A stretch of 64,000 nt of DNA from Caballeronia cordobensis (GTDB lineage Bacteria > Pseudomonadota > Gammaproteobacteria > Burkholderiales > Burkholderiaceae), in NCBI RefSeq assembly GCF_001544575.2, contig NZ_FCNY02000005.1:1-64000 (forward strand), given 5' to 3'. The notes under the pieces were generated by a model. That model worked only from the letters and a program-made list of their open reading frames with translations, made no database searches and was not told the origin of the DNA. Both the position numbers and the translations under genes were made by a program. Positions 28,394 through 37,175 of this stretch are shown piece by piece (the first letter of the stretch is position 1; each line of letters opens with the position of its first letter).

Positions 28394-29239
28394 CTAATAA
28401 ATGCCCATTGCGCCTTCGAGCGCGCGGACCATCGACACCAGACGCGGCCCGATGTCGCCCTCCAATTGCCCTTCTTTCAAAAGATACGACGGCACGCCGC
28501 AGTTGAACACCAGTATCTCGCCGTCGGCGGAAGGCTTCATCGGCACGGCGACCGCGTGCACTTCGCGGCGCAAGTCGCCGTACGACGCGCAGAACCCGCG
28601 CTGGTGAAACGATTCGATGCTCGCCATCACGCGTTCGCGAAACGTCGTCCAGTCGCCAGGCGTCTTGACCGAGATTTCGTTGCACACTGCCTCGCGCCGC
28701 TCCAGCGGCATGGCGGCGAGCAAGGCGCGCCCCATCGCGGTACGCACGATCGGATAACTCAGGCCGATGTCCGCGGGCAAGCCGAGCGGCGTCGCGCTGC
28801 GGCTGCTTTCCAGGTATACGACGTTCAGCCGGTCGCGCATGCCGAGCGACACGGAGCCGCGCACCTGATCGGCGAGCTCCCTCATCGACGGCCGCGCGAT
28901 CTGCCGCACCGTGAGGCTCGCGAGCAGCGGATAGCCGAGCGAGAGCACCGCCGAGCCGAGCTGAAACTTGTTGTTGAGGCGATTCACGCGCAGATAGCCG
29001 AGCCGCGTGAGCGTGTAGGTGAAGCGCGAGATGGTGGCCTTCGTCATTCCGGTGCGCGCGGCCAACTCCGCATTGCCGAGCTGCGGCTCGCGCGGCGTGA
29101 AGCACTGCAGGATGTCGAGCCCGCGTGCGAGCGTCGTCGCGAATTGGCGATCGCCCTCGAATTCGTCCGGCTCGTAGCGCACTTTCGAGTCGGCATAGTC
29201 ACCCGTCGGCGGGTCCATGTGTGACGCATCGCGGGACAT
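28394..29239 (-). CDS. IclR-family transcriptional regulator
   Basis: The 281-residue product starts at ATG 29239, about 9 nt after AGGAGA. It has an N-terminal winged helix (FATTLARGLDILQCFTPREP, then NAELAARTGMTKATISRFTY and LTRLGYLRV) and an IclR effector domain (VYLESSRSATPLG, PIVRTAMGRALLAAM, AVAVPMKPSADGEILVFNCG). It is divergent from the acyl-CoA dehydrogenase/ligase/MFS genes, with a GTTC-N-GAAC type inverted repeat between them, and probably controls that catabolic operon. The effector is unknown. Confidence 0.92.
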   Translation of the reverse strand: MSRDASHMDPPTGDYADSKVRYEPDEFEGDRQFATTLARGLDILQCFTPREPQLGNAELAARTGMTKATISRFTYTLTRLGYLRVNRLNNKFQLGSAVLSLGYPLLASLTVRQIARPSMRELADQVRGSVSLGMRDRLNVVYLESSRSATPLGLPADIGLSYPIVRTAMGRALLAAMPLERREAVCNEISVKTPGDWTTFRERVMASIESFHQRGFCASYGDLRREVHAVAVPMKPSADGEILVFNCGVPSYLLKEGQLEGDIGPRLVSMVRALEGAMGIY

Positions 29240-29301
29240 ATACGGGTTTCTCCTCAATGATGCCGGCCATTTTGCCCAAACCGTTCCGCATATCCAAACT
29301 C

Positions 29302-29320
29302 TGTTCAGCATAGTCGAACA
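29302..29320. promoter_or_regulatory. Candidate IclR operator
   Basis: TGTTC and GAACA are inverted 5-bp arms separated by 9 bp in the divergent region between the IclR gene and the acyl-CoA dehydrogenase gene. IclR-type proteins such as PcaR and PobR bind GTTCG-type half-sites, so position and sequence fit. Confidence 0.4.
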
Positions 29321-29388
29321 AGTACGCTTTCGCCGCCCGCCCTGCCCGATAGTGTCCTCACACATCGATCCACATGGCGGAGACAGAC

Positions 29389-30585
29389 ATGACGCAGAAC
29401 GATTCAGCTTTCGATGCACTACTCGCGGGAGTAGAACGCTTCGTGCGGGACGAGGCGATCCCGCGCGAAAGCGAAGTCGAAAACAGCAACGAAGTGCCGC
29501 CCGATCTCGTCGCGCGGATGCGCGCGCTCGGCTATTTCGGCTGGAGCATTCCGCGCGAATTCGGTGGCGCGGGCCTCACGACCGAGCAACTGGTGCGCGG
29601 CGCGATGGCGCTTTCGCAGGCATCGGTCGCATTTCGCGCGCGCGTCGGCACGAACACGGGCATCGGCTCGGAAGCGCTCGTCGCCGACGGCGCGCCCGAG
29701 CAGAAGCGCCGCTATCTGCCGCGCCTCGCATCCGGCGAACTGACGGGCGCTTTCGCGCTCACCGAGCCCGCCGCCGGCTCCGACGCCACCGCGCTTGCCA
29801 CGAGCGCGCGCCGCGACGGCGACCATTACATCCTGAACGGCAGCAAGTGCTTCATCACCAACGCGCCCATCGCGGACGTGTTCACGGTGATGGCCCGCAC
29901 CGATCCGTCGAAGCCGGGCGCGGCGGGCATCTCCGCGTTCATCGTCGAACGTTCGATGGCGGGTCTCTCGACGAGCGAGCCCTACGAAAAAATGGGTCAG
30001 GCGGGCTCGCCCGTCGGCGACGTGATCCTGCGCGACTGCCGCGTGCCCGCCGCGAATCTGATCGGCGGCGTGGAAGGACAGGGCTTCCGGACCGCGATGA
30101 AAGTGCTCAACAAGCAGCGCATCCATCTCGCGGCGCTGTGCACGGGGCCGGCCATGCGCATGCTCGACGAAGCCGTCGCCTACACGATGACGCGCGAGCA
30201 GTTCGGACGGCCCATCGCCGAATTCCAGCTGATTCAGGCGCTCATCGCCGAATCGCAGACGGAGATTTTCGCGGCCCGCTCGATGATCCTCGATGCCGCC
30301 CGCAGACGCGACGCCGGCGAGGACGTCACGCTCGAAGCCTCGATGTGCAAGATGTTCGCCTCGGAAATGTGCGGCCGCGTCGCGGACCGCGCGGTGCAGA
30401 TGCTGGGCGGCCGCGGCTATCTGTCGGGCAATGCGGTGGAGCGCTTCTATCGCGACGTGCGCGCGTTTCGCATCTATGAAGGCACGACGCAGATCCATCA
30501 GCTGAACATCGCAAAGATCACGCTGAAGCGCGCCGCGGCGGCGCGTGACATGCGCGCCGGCAACGAAGTCGCCCGCGCCGCGTGA
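29389..30585 (+). CDS. Acyl-CoA dehydrogenase
   Basis: The 398-residue flavoenzyme starts at the ATG at 29389, 7 nt after GGAG; an ATG 15 bp earlier has no ribosome site. Landmarks: IPREFGGAGL, FALTEPAAGSDATAL (FAD contact), the LNGSKCFITNAPIAD strand, YTMTREQFGRPIAEFQLIQ, VQMLGGRGYL, and the catalytic Glu in FRIYEGTTQIHQL. It introduces an alpha-beta double bond into an acyl-CoA and passes electrons to ETF. With the adjacent NDP-forming ligase and MFS carrier it should start degradation of an imported carboxylic acid whose identity is unknown. Confidence 0.93.
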   Translation: MTQNDSAFDALLAGVERFVRDEAIPRESEVENSNEVPPDLVARMRALGYFGWSIPREFGGAGLTTEQLVRGAMALSQASVAFRARVGTNTGIGSEALVADGAPEQKRRYLPRLASGELTGAFALTEPAAGSDATALATSARRDGDHYILNGSKCFITNAPIADVFTVMARTDPSKPGAAGISAFIVERSMAGLSTSEPYEKMGQAGSPVGDVILRDCRVPAANLIGGVEGQGFRTAMKVLNKQRIHLAALCTGPAMRMLDEAVAYTMTREQFGRPIAEFQLIQALIAESQTEIFAARSMILDAARRRDAGEDVTLEASMCKMFASEMCGRVADRAVQMLGGRGYLSGNAVERFYRDVRAFRIYEGTTQIHQLNIAKITLKRAAAARDMRAGNEVARAA

Positions 30586-30596
30586 GGAGAGCCGCC

Positions 30597-32798
30597 ATGA
30601 ATCACAATCCAAAACTCTCGATCGAACGTCTCGTCAATCCGCGCTCGATCGCAATCGTCGGCGCATCGAACGACGCCCGCTCGATCAGCGGCCAGCCGAT
30701 GCGCTTTCTCATGCAGCACGGATATCGCGGCGCGCTCTACCCCGTCAATCCGAAGTACGCGGAGATCGAGGGCGTCGCATGCAGCCCGAGCGTCGCCGCG
30801 CTGCCCGCTACGCCGGATCTGGCGCTGATCCTCGTCGCGGCGAAGCGCGTGCCACAGATGCTGCGCGAGTGCGGCGAGCGCGGCGTCCCCTACGCGATCG
30901 TGTACAGCTCGGGCTTCGCCGAAGCGGGCGACGCGGGCGCGGCGCTCCAGCGGGAATGCACGGAGATCGCGCGGCGCTTCGGCATGCGCGTGATCGGCCC
31001 CAACTGCCAGGGGCTGGTCAGCACGGGCGGCCATGTCTACGCGGGATTCGGCGCGCCCTTCGGCGTGTCGTACCGCAGCGGCAATCTTTCGCTGATCTCG
31101 CAGAGCGGCGGCTTCGGCTGCGCGCTGCTGCTGATGGCCGACGAGCTCGGCATCGGCCTGCGCCACTTCATCACCACCGGCAACGAAGCTGATGTGAGCC
31201 TGCTCGATCTCGTCGACGCCTGCATCGACGATCCGGAAACCTCGCTGATCGCCGCCTACATCGAAGGACTCAAGGACGCGCGGCGCCTGGTCGGCGTGGC
31301 GCGGCGCGCGCTCGACGCCGGCAAGCCGATCCTCGCGTGGAAAGTCGGCAACACGCCCGACGGCGCGAAGGCGGCGGCCTCGCATACGGCGAATCTCGGC
31401 GGCGCGTCCGCGCTCTACAGGACGGCGTTCCGCCAGGCCGGCGTGATCGAAGTATGCGACATCGCCGATCTCTGCGACTATGCGAAGGCCTTCGGCATGC
31501 AGCGGCTGCCGCAGGGCGCGCGCGTCGCGGTGGTGACGCTTTCGGGCGGCGCGGGCATTCTCGCCACCGACGTCTGCGCGCAGAACGGCATGTCGATGCC
31601 CGCCCTCACACGCGACACGCTCGACCGCCTGCGCCCGCTCGTGCCGGCGTTCGCGTCGCTCGACAATCCCGTCGATCTGACGGCGGGCATTCTCGCCGAC
31701 CCACGCATCTTCGCTGACACGCTGCAGTTCATCGCGGACGATCCGAACATCGACTCGATCGCGATCATGGCAGCGGCGGCGAGCGGCGAGGTCGCGCACG
31801 CGATGGCCGAGGCGATCGCGCGTGTTTACCGCGCAACCACGAAGCCGATGATGGTCGCCTGGAACGCACGGCGCGACATGGCGAGCGCAGCGTACCGCGT
31901 GATGGAAGACGCCTGCGTGCCGCTCTTTCCGACACCCGTGCGATGCGCCCGCGCCCTCGCCGCGCTGTCCACGTATGCACTGGCGCGACGCGCGCGCGCC
32001 GGGTCACGCCATGCGGCCCGCCCCACACGGCGTCCGGTGCCGCACGTCGCCGCCCTGCTCACGCAAGGCGCGGGCGATCTCACCGAGCATGCGGCGCAGA
32101 GCCTGCTTCGCGCATACCGCATCGATGCCCCGAAAAGCGCGCTCGCGCATCATCGCGACGACGCGCTCACGGCGGCTCGCGCGATCGGCTTTCCGCTCGT
32201 CGTCAAGGTGCAGTCGCCCGACATTCCGCACAAGACCGAGGCGGGCGCCGTGCGCGTCGGCATTCGCGACGAAGCCATGCTCGCCGAAGCGTTCGACGCG
32301 GTGCTCGCCGGCGCGCGGCATCATGTGCCCGGCGCGCGCATCGAGGGCGTGCTGCTACAGAAACAGATTCGCGATGCGGTCGAAATCATCGTCGGCATCG
32401 AGAACGATCCATCGTTCGGACCGGCCGTGATGTGCGGCCTCGGCGGCGTCTATGCAGAAGTGCTCAAGGACGTGGCGTTTCGCCTCGCGCCCGTGACGCA
32501 CGACGATGCGCACGCGATGATCCGCGAGCTGCGCGCCCATGCGATGCTGCTGGGGGCGCGCGGCAAGCCCGCCGCCGACATCGACGCGCTCGCCGATACC
32601 CTCGTCGCGCTGTCGGACATGGCGCTCGATCTCGAAGATCATCTGCGCGAGCTGGATATCAATCCACTGTTCGTGCTGCCGCAGGGTCAGGGCGTGCGCG
32701 CCGGAGACGCGCTCGCGCGGCCCGTTCCGCAGCCATATGCGCACGCCGGACACGCGGGTGAAGTCGAGCCTTGCACGAACGCGGTCATGGATGGATAG
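30597..32798 (+). CDS. NDP-forming acyl-CoA ligase, fused alpha and beta domains
   Basis: The 733-residue product starts at ATG 30597 behind GAGGAGA, 11 bp after the dehydrogenase stop. It has a CoA-binding domain (about 10-130; NPRSIAIVGASND, IGPNCQGLVST), a succinyl-CoA ligase-like flavodoxin domain with SQSGGFGCALL and the KAAASHTANLGG motif bearing the probable phospho-His (130-300), a further subdomain (310-460) and an ATP-grasp domain (about 490-715; PLVVKVQSPDIPHKTEAGAV, ELDINPLFV). This is the acetate-CoA ligase (ADP-forming)/acyl-CoA synthetase type. It activates or recovers energy from an acyl-CoA linked to the neighbouring dehydrogenase. Confidence 0.9.
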   Translation: MNHNPKLSIERLVNPRSIAIVGASNDARSISGQPMRFLMQHGYRGALYPVNPKYAEIEGVACSPSVAALPATPDLALILVAAKRVPQMLRECGERGVPYAIVYSSGFAEAGDAGAALQRECTEIARRFGMRVIGPNCQGLVSTGGHVYAGFGAPFGVSYRSGNLSLISQSGGFGCALLLMADELGIGLRHFITTGNEADVSLLDLVDACIDDPETSLIAAYIEGLKDARRLVGVARRALDAGKPILAWKVGNTPDGAKAAASHTANLGGASALYRTAFRQAGVIEVCDIADLCDYAKAFGMQRLPQGARVAVVTLSGGAGILATDVCAQNGMSMPALTRDTLDRLRPLVPAFASLDNPVDLTAGILADPRIFADTLQFIADDPNIDSIAIMAAAASGEVAHAMAEAIARVYRATTKPMMVAWNARRDMASAAYRVMEDACVPLFPTPVRCARALAALSTYALARRARAGSRHAARPTRRPVPHVAALLTQGAGDLTEHAAQSLLRAYRIDAPKSALAHHRDDALTAARAIGFPLVVKVQSPDIPHKTEAGAVRVGIRDEAMLAEAFDAVLAGARHHVPGARIEGVLLQKQIRDAVEIIVGIENDPSFGPAVMCGLGGVYAEVLKDVAFRLAPVTHDDAHAMIRELRAHAMLLGARGKPAADIDALADTLVALSDMALDLEDHLRELDINPLFVLPQGQGVRAGDALARPVPQPYAHAGHAGEVEPCTNAVMDG

Positions 32799-32824
32799 TG
32801 AGGCCACGCCTCGCTGTTTCCGCG

Positions 32825-32844
32825 GGCGCGGCCGATGCCGCGCC
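32825..32844 (+). other. Hairpin between ligase and MFS genes
   Basis: GGCGCGGC and GCCGCGCC form a perfect 8-bp stem with a CGAT loop. It sits 27 bp after the ligase stop and 38 bp before the preferred MFS start; an alternative in-frame ATG (32835) begins inside the loop and stem. There is no T-tract, so it may stabilise mRNA or tune MFS expression rather than terminate. Confidence 0.5.
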
Positions 32845-32882
32845 TCATCGATTCCGGCTTATTTCCGCGAGACGATCCGATC

Positions 32883-34241
32883 ATGCACAAGCTTTCCCCC
32901 GCCGACACGCCGGCTGCGAGCGAACTCTCTCCCGCCGACGTCGAGCGCACGTACCGCAAGATTTTCTTCCGGCTCATCCCGCTGCTGTTTCTTTGCTATG
33001 TGGTGAGCTATGTCGATCGCGTCAACATCAGCTTCGCGAAGCTGCAGTTCATGCACGATCTCGGCTTTTCCGAGGCGACCTATGGCCTGGGCGCGGGGTT
33101 GTTCTTCATCGGCTATGTGCTGTTCGAGGTGCCGAGCAATCTCTGGATGCAGCGCATCGGGGCGCGCCGCACGCTCCTGCGCATCATGTTCGCGTGGGGC
33201 GTGATGTCGAGCCTCATGATGTTCGTGCGCACGCCCACGCAGTTCTACGTCATGCGCTTTCTGCTCGGCGTGACGGAGGCGGGCTTCTTTCCCGGCATCA
33301 TCTTCTATCTCTCGTGCTGGTTCCCCGGCGCGCGGCGTGCGCGGGTCACCGCGTTCTTCATGATGGCGACGGCCGTCGCGGGCATCGTCGGTGGTCCGGT
33401 GTCGGGCTTCATCATGACGCGCCTCGCGGGCGTGGCGGGCCTTCCCGGCTGGCAATGGCTCTTTCTGCTCGAAGGCCTGCCTGCCGTGGTGCTGGGCATC
33501 GTCGTGTACCTTGCGCTCGGCGATGCGCCCGCGGACGTGCACTGGCTCTCCGATGACGAGAAAGCCCTGGTGAAAGGCGACCTGCTCGCGGAGGAAAAGA
33601 CGAAGCACGCCAGCCATCTCGACGGACTGCGCGGCGCGCTCGCCAACCCGCGCGTCTATCTCGCGGCGCTCGTGTACTTCGCGGTGATGATGCCATTCAA
33701 CGCCATCGGCTTCTGGGCGCCGACGGTCATCCGCGATCTGGGCGTGAGCAACCTGCTCGACGTGGGCCTGCTTTCGGCGCTCGTGTTCGTCGCGGCGGCG
33801 CTCGGCACGTATATCGTCGGCTCGCATTCCGACCGCACCATGGAGCGGCGCTGGCATGTCGCGGTGAGCGGCGCGGTCACGGCAATCGCATTCGCGCTTC
33901 TGCCGCTCGCGGGCCACAACGTGCCGCTCGGCGTCGGGCTGCTCGCGCTCGCGGCCGCTGCGTCATATGGCAGCTTCGTCGTGTTCTGGACGATTCCTCA
34001 AACGTTCCTGCCGCGTTCCTCCGCCGCTGGCGGCATCGCGATGATCACGAGCCTGGGCGGCACCGGCGGCTTCGTCAGCCCGGCGTTCGTCGGCTGGATC
34101 AAGACGCAGACGGGCAACGCCGAATACGGACTGATCGGCCTGGGAATCGTTCTGCTCGCCGGCGTGACACTTCTTCTTGCATTCCCCGTTCATGGAAAGA
34201 ATCGTGTCACTTCAGAACCCGCGCGGCGCCTACCCGCGTGA
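32883..34241 (+). CDS. MFS transporter, anion:cation symporter family
   Basis: The 452-residue carrier has 12 predicted membrane helices and ACS-family motifs: LLFLCYVVSYVDRVNISFAK in TM1, PSNLWMQRIGARRTL after TM2, and FLLGVTEAGFFPGIIFYLS in TM4-5. Relatives import tartrate, phthalate, galactarate or hydroxyphenylacetate. ATG 32883 is chosen because the family begins near this point and the upstream ATG 32835 lies in a strong hairpin. It is the last gene of the IclR-controlled cassette and presumably imports the acid that the ligase and dehydrogenase process. Confidence 0.88.
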   Translation: MHKLSPADTPAASELSPADVERTYRKIFFRLIPLLFLCYVVSYVDRVNISFAKLQFMHDLGFSEATYGLGAGLFFIGYVLFEVPSNLWMQRIGARRTLLRIMFAWGVMSSLMMFVRTPTQFYVMRFLLGVTEAGFFPGIIFYLSCWFPGARRARVTAFFMMATAVAGIVGGPVSGFIMTRLAGVAGLPGWQWLFLLEGLPAVVLGIVVYLALGDAPADVHWLSDDEKALVKGDLLAEEKTKHASHLDGLRGALANPRVYLAALVYFAVMMPFNAIGFWAPTVIRDLGVSNLLDVGLLSALVFVAAALGTYIVGSHSDRTMERRWHVAVSGAVTAIAFALLPLAGHNVPLGVGLLALAAAASYGSFVVFWTIPQTFLPRSSAAGGIAMITSLGGTGGFVSPAFVGWIKTQTGNAEYGLIGLGIVLLAGVTLLLAFPVHGKNRVTSEPARRLPA

Positions 34242-34526
34242 TCAAATTCCAAGACGCTGCCGCCGGTCAGCGCGCGTAATGAAGGAACGACAACGCGTTA
34301 GCGGGTAGACAGCAAGTCAATGATTTACAACGATATTAATTTGGTGTCGGAAGCCGAAGCCCGGCCACAGCTAGCGCGCCCTAACCCGGAAAGTGCATGG
34401 GAAGCAAGGTCATCCCGAATATCGAATCACGCACATCAACACGGAGAATTACGAGGACATCGCGAAACCTTCGAGGGGCAGCGAAATGTCCTGATGCTGG
34501 TCGCGGGCCAGGAACGGAGAGACACA

Positions 34527-35774
34527 ATGGCGAAAAACAATCCGACGAATGCTGCATCGAAGCATGCGCGTGAGGCGGTGGACGTGGCTCACGAGTCCAC
34601 GCGCCACGAAATCGATGTTCAGATCGTGCTGGTCCTGCAGGGTGGCGGCGCGCTGGGCGCCTATCAGGCTGGCGTCTTCGAGGCCATGCACGACCTCGGA
34701 ATCGAACCGGACTGGGTGATCGGCACGTCGATCGGCGCGATCAACGGTGCGATCATCGCGGGCAATCGTCGCGAAGACCGCATGACGCGCCTGCACGATT
34801 TCTGGGAGCGCGTGACGTGGAAAGAAACGCACGCCGCAAGCTGGCTCGCCGCGTTCACACCGGCATGGCTCACGGGCTTACCGTTGGTCCATCTGATGGA
34901 TGCGTGGACATCGCGGATGCCGGGCTACGAACCGTGGCTGCGCAGCCTGTCGATCATGACGCACGGCATCCCCTCCTTCTTCACGCCGCGGCCCTATGCG
35001 TGGCTCGGCCTGCAAGCGCCCGTCGGCACCGGGCAGGCCGCGTTCTATCACACCGAGCCGTTGCGCGAAACGCTGATGTCGCTGATCGACTTCGACTATC
35101 TCAACCGCAAGGAGACGCGGCTGACGGTCGGCACGGTCGGCGTATGCAGCGGTCAGATGCGCTATTTCACCAATCGCGATGGACCGCTGGATGTGCAGCA
35201 CGTCATGGCATCGGCCGCGTTTCCGCCGGGCTTTCCTTCGGTGCGCATCGACGGCGACGCGTACTGGGATGGCGGTGTCTATTCGAATACGCCGCTCGAA
35301 GCGGTGCTCGACGATCGGCCGCGCCTCAGTTCGGTGATTTTCACGGTTCAGTTGTGGCCTGAACATGGCGGCGAACCTGCGTCGATCACAGAGGCGATGA
35401 GCCGGCAGCGCGACATACAGTACTCGAGCCGCGCTGAAAGTCATCTCGAACGACAACGGCAAATTCACAGATTGCGTCACGTGATTCGCGAACTCGGCAA
35501 GCACATGTCCGGTGACGAACTCGAAACGCCTGTCGTCAAGGAGTTGCTCGGCTGGGGCTGCGGAACGACGATTCAGGTGATCGAACTCGATGCGCCCACG
35601 CTCGATCGCGACGACCTGCACAAAGACATCGATTTCTCGGCGGACGGTATCAGACGACGTTGGGAAGCAGGCTATCTGGACGCGCAACGGATGATCGACC
35701 GCGCGCCGTGGCGTGCGGAGCCGGACCCGATGGAAGGCATCGCGATTCATCGCTCGGACGATGAGGCGGCGTGA
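34527..35774 (+). CDS. Patatin-like phospholipase
   Basis: The 415-residue product starts at ATG 34527 after GGAGAG; the frame is open further upstream but without a ribosome site. It has the patatin oxyanion loop (LQGGGALGAYQAG), the nucleophile elbow (GTSIGAINGA, Ser of GxSxG) and the DGG motif with the catalytic Asp (YWDGGVYSNTPLE). No signal peptide is evident. The C-terminal part (after about 300) resembles the DUF3734 extension found in many proteobacterial patatins. Hydrolysis of phospholipids or other acyl esters in the cytosol is inferred. It stands alone, with no operon partner. Confidence 0.88.
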   Translation: MAKNNPTNAASKHAREAVDVAHESTRHEIDVQIVLVLQGGGALGAYQAGVFEAMHDLGIEPDWVIGTSIGAINGAIIAGNRREDRMTRLHDFWERVTWKETHAASWLAAFTPAWLTGLPLVHLMDAWTSRMPGYEPWLRSLSIMTHGIPSFFTPRPYAWLGLQAPVGTGQAAFYHTEPLRETLMSLIDFDYLNRKETRLTVGTVGVCSGQMRYFTNRDGPLDVQHVMASAAFPPGFPSVRIDGDAYWDGGVYSNTPLEAVLDDRPRLSSVIFTVQLWPEHGGEPASITEAMSRQRDIQYSSRAESHLERQRQIHRLRHVIRELGKHMSGDELETPVVKELLGWGCGTTIQVIELDAPTLDRDDLHKDIDFSADGIRRRWEAGYLDAQRMIDRAPWRAEPDPMEGIAIHRSDDEAA

Positions 35775-35855
35775 TTCGATCGCGCTTCGTCAAAGTTTCT
35801 TGCCATTGCTGGCGATCACGTCGCGATACTAATAGAAAATGTCTTTCGGAATCCG

Positions 35856-35950
35856 GTGCAGGTCTCGCCGCTGCACGGCGACTTGCGCGGCCTCGCTGAA
35901 ACGGCAACTGGCCCCGTTCCTGCGTAAAACCCGCGAAGGAGGACACGCCC
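35856..35950 (+). other. Structured leader before a 47-codon frame
   Basis: The segment can form a GTGCAG/CTGCAC hairpin (35856-35876) and an AACGG/CCGTT hairpin (35900-35918), followed by GCGTAAAACCCGC and a strong AAGGAGGA at the ATG at 35951. It may be a cis-regulatory leader. I compared it by eye with guanidine-I, cobalamin and manganese riboswitch consensus features and could not match any, so its class is open. Confidence 0.25.
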
Positions 35951-36094
35951 ATGTACCGAGCCGCTTTCGTCACGCCTGAAATGTTATTGATCGAGTATTC
36001 GGTCTCGATGTCGCCGCTGCTGGTCAAGCGACGGCAGCCGGACGCGCTGTCGCTCGTGCGACGTCTTGCGTCCGTGCTTTGCGGACTCCGCTGA
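35951..36094 (+). CDS. Small protein or leader peptide, 47 aa
   Basis: ATG 35951 lies 8 nt after GGAGGA, one of the strongest ribosome sites in the window, and opens a 47-codon frame beginning MYRAAFVTPEMLLIEYSVS and ending in a basic, Leu-rich tail. I recognise no family. It stands between the patatin gene and the ABC importer operon, whose start is 220 bp further on. It may be a leader peptide or an independent small protein. Confidence 0.4.
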   Translation: MYRAAFVTPEMLLIEYSVSMSPLLVKRRQPDALSLVRRLASVLCGLR

Positions 36095-36128
36095 CTCTCG
36101 CACTTACCCCCTTCATACTTCAAACCGG

Positions 36129-36152
36129 TGCATCGCCGTGCGCGGCGGTGCA
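36129..36152 (+). terminator. Hairpin after the 47-codon frame
   Basis: TGCATCGCCG and CGGCGGTGCA pair around a TGCG loop with one G-T pair, 35 bp after the small frame. No T-run follows directly, so it is at best a weak terminator that would separate the small frame from the importer operon. Confidence 0.35.
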
Positions 36153-36248
36153 TTCGCCTGGTTCTACGCCCCCCTTTCAGTGCATGTCGGAAGACTAAGT
36201 CCCGTAGATCGTGGCCTTCGCGCTGGCACGCTTCATGCCTAATGAATT

Positions 36249-36269
36249 ATATTCAAGTCACTTGAATAT
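36249..36269. promoter_or_regulatory. Perfect palindromic operator before the ABC/guanidino operon
   Basis: ATATTCAAGT and ACTTGAATAT are perfect 10-bp arms around one central base, 44 bp upstream of the substrate-binding protein gene. Such long symmetry so close to a start is typical of a repressor site. The XRE-cupin regulator encoded inside the same operon is the natural candidate to bind it. Confidence 0.6.
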
Positions 36270-36313
36270 GATTCTGGTTGCCTTCAAAATAGCTCACGCG
36301 CAAGGGGAGTGTC

Positions 36314-37168
36314 ATGAACAAACGTCTTCGCCATTTGCTGACCGCACTGACGGGCGCGCTCGCGCTCAACGCCGCCGCGCCGTCGTTTGCGCACGCGGAC
36401 GATCTGCTCGCCCGCATCAAATCGAACAAGGAAATTACGATTGCGACGGAAGCGCGTTACGCGCCCTTCGAATACGTCGATAACGGCAAGATCGTCGGCT
36501 ATGACGCCGATCTGATGGCCTACGTCCTCAAGTCTCTGCCCGATGTGAAGGTCAAGCAACTCGACCTGCCCTTTCAGGGTCTGCTGCCCGGTCTCGATGC
36601 AAAGCGCTTTGACGTCGTCGTGACAGCGGTGACCGTCAACAAGGACCGCGCGGATCATTTCGCCTTCACCGTGCCCGTTGCCGATGCGACCACCGGCGTA
36701 CTCACCCGCTCGGGCGATGCGTCTATCAAAACGCCGAACGATCTGAACGGCAAGGTGGTCGGCTCGCAGACCGGCTCCGCGCAGTTGCAGGCGTTGATGG
36801 CGCTCGACAAGAAGCTGAAGGAAGCGGGCGGACCAGGCCTCAAGCAGGTCAAGCAGTATGTCGCGTTCGACGAAGCCTATGCGGACCTCGCCGTCGGACG
36901 GCTCGATGCGGTTGCGCAATCCGTCGCCAATCTCGGGCCGTTGATGAAGTCGCGTCCGGGCGTGTTCGCCGTGCTGCCGCAGACCATCGGTCCCAAGAGC
37001 TACTTCGCATGGGTCGCGCGCAAGGACGCCGACAGCGCCGCCCTGCTCAAGCTCTTCAGCAATGGCATCGCGAAAGCGAACAGCGACGGCACCATGAAGA
37101 AGCTCCAGGAGAAATGGTTCGGCTCGACGATGGACGTTCCGACCACGCTGCCCGCGCCTTCCATCTGA
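36314..37168 (+). CDS. ABC importer, periplasmic substrate-binding protein (polar amino acid type)
   Basis: The 284-residue product starts at ATG 36314 behind AAGGGGAG. A Sec signal ends near SFAHA (residue 28). The mature part is a family 3 solute-binding protein: TIATEARYAPFEYVDNGKIV, GYDADLMAYVLKSL, LPFQGLLPGLDAKRFDVVV and DEAYADLAVGRLDAV. Family 3 proteins bind polar or basic amino acids and opines. Given the ureohydrolase, DUF1989 and M20 genes in the operon, a guanidino or ureido amino acid is the likely ligand. The palindrome at 36249 controls this first gene. Confidence 0.92.
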   Translation: MNKRLRHLLTALTGALALNAAAPSFAHADDLLARIKSNKEITIATEARYAPFEYVDNGKIVGYDADLMAYVLKSLPDVKVKQLDLPFQGLLPGLDAKRFDVVVTAVTVNKDRADHFAFTVPVADATTGVLTRSGDASIKTPNDLNGKVVGSQTGSAQLQALMALDKKLKEAGGPGLKQVKQYVAFDEAYADLAVGRLDAVAQSVANLGPLMKSRPGVFAVLPQTIGPKSYFAWVARKDADSAALLKLFSNGIAKANSDGTMKKLQEKWFGSTMDVPTTLPAPSI

Positions 37169-37175
37169 CCTTGCC

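Noticed and set aside
30498..31799. Minus-strand open frame of 433 codons across the acyl-CoA ligase gene
   Set aside because: Arg/Ala-rich shadow frame with no family and no ribosome site.
35840..35950. Guanidine-I (ykkC) or cobalamin riboswitch before the guanidino-type operon
   Set aside because: A TAAAACCCGCGAAGGA stretch loosely recalls the ykkC end, but the core elements and P1-P3 order are absent; kept only as an unclassified structured leader.
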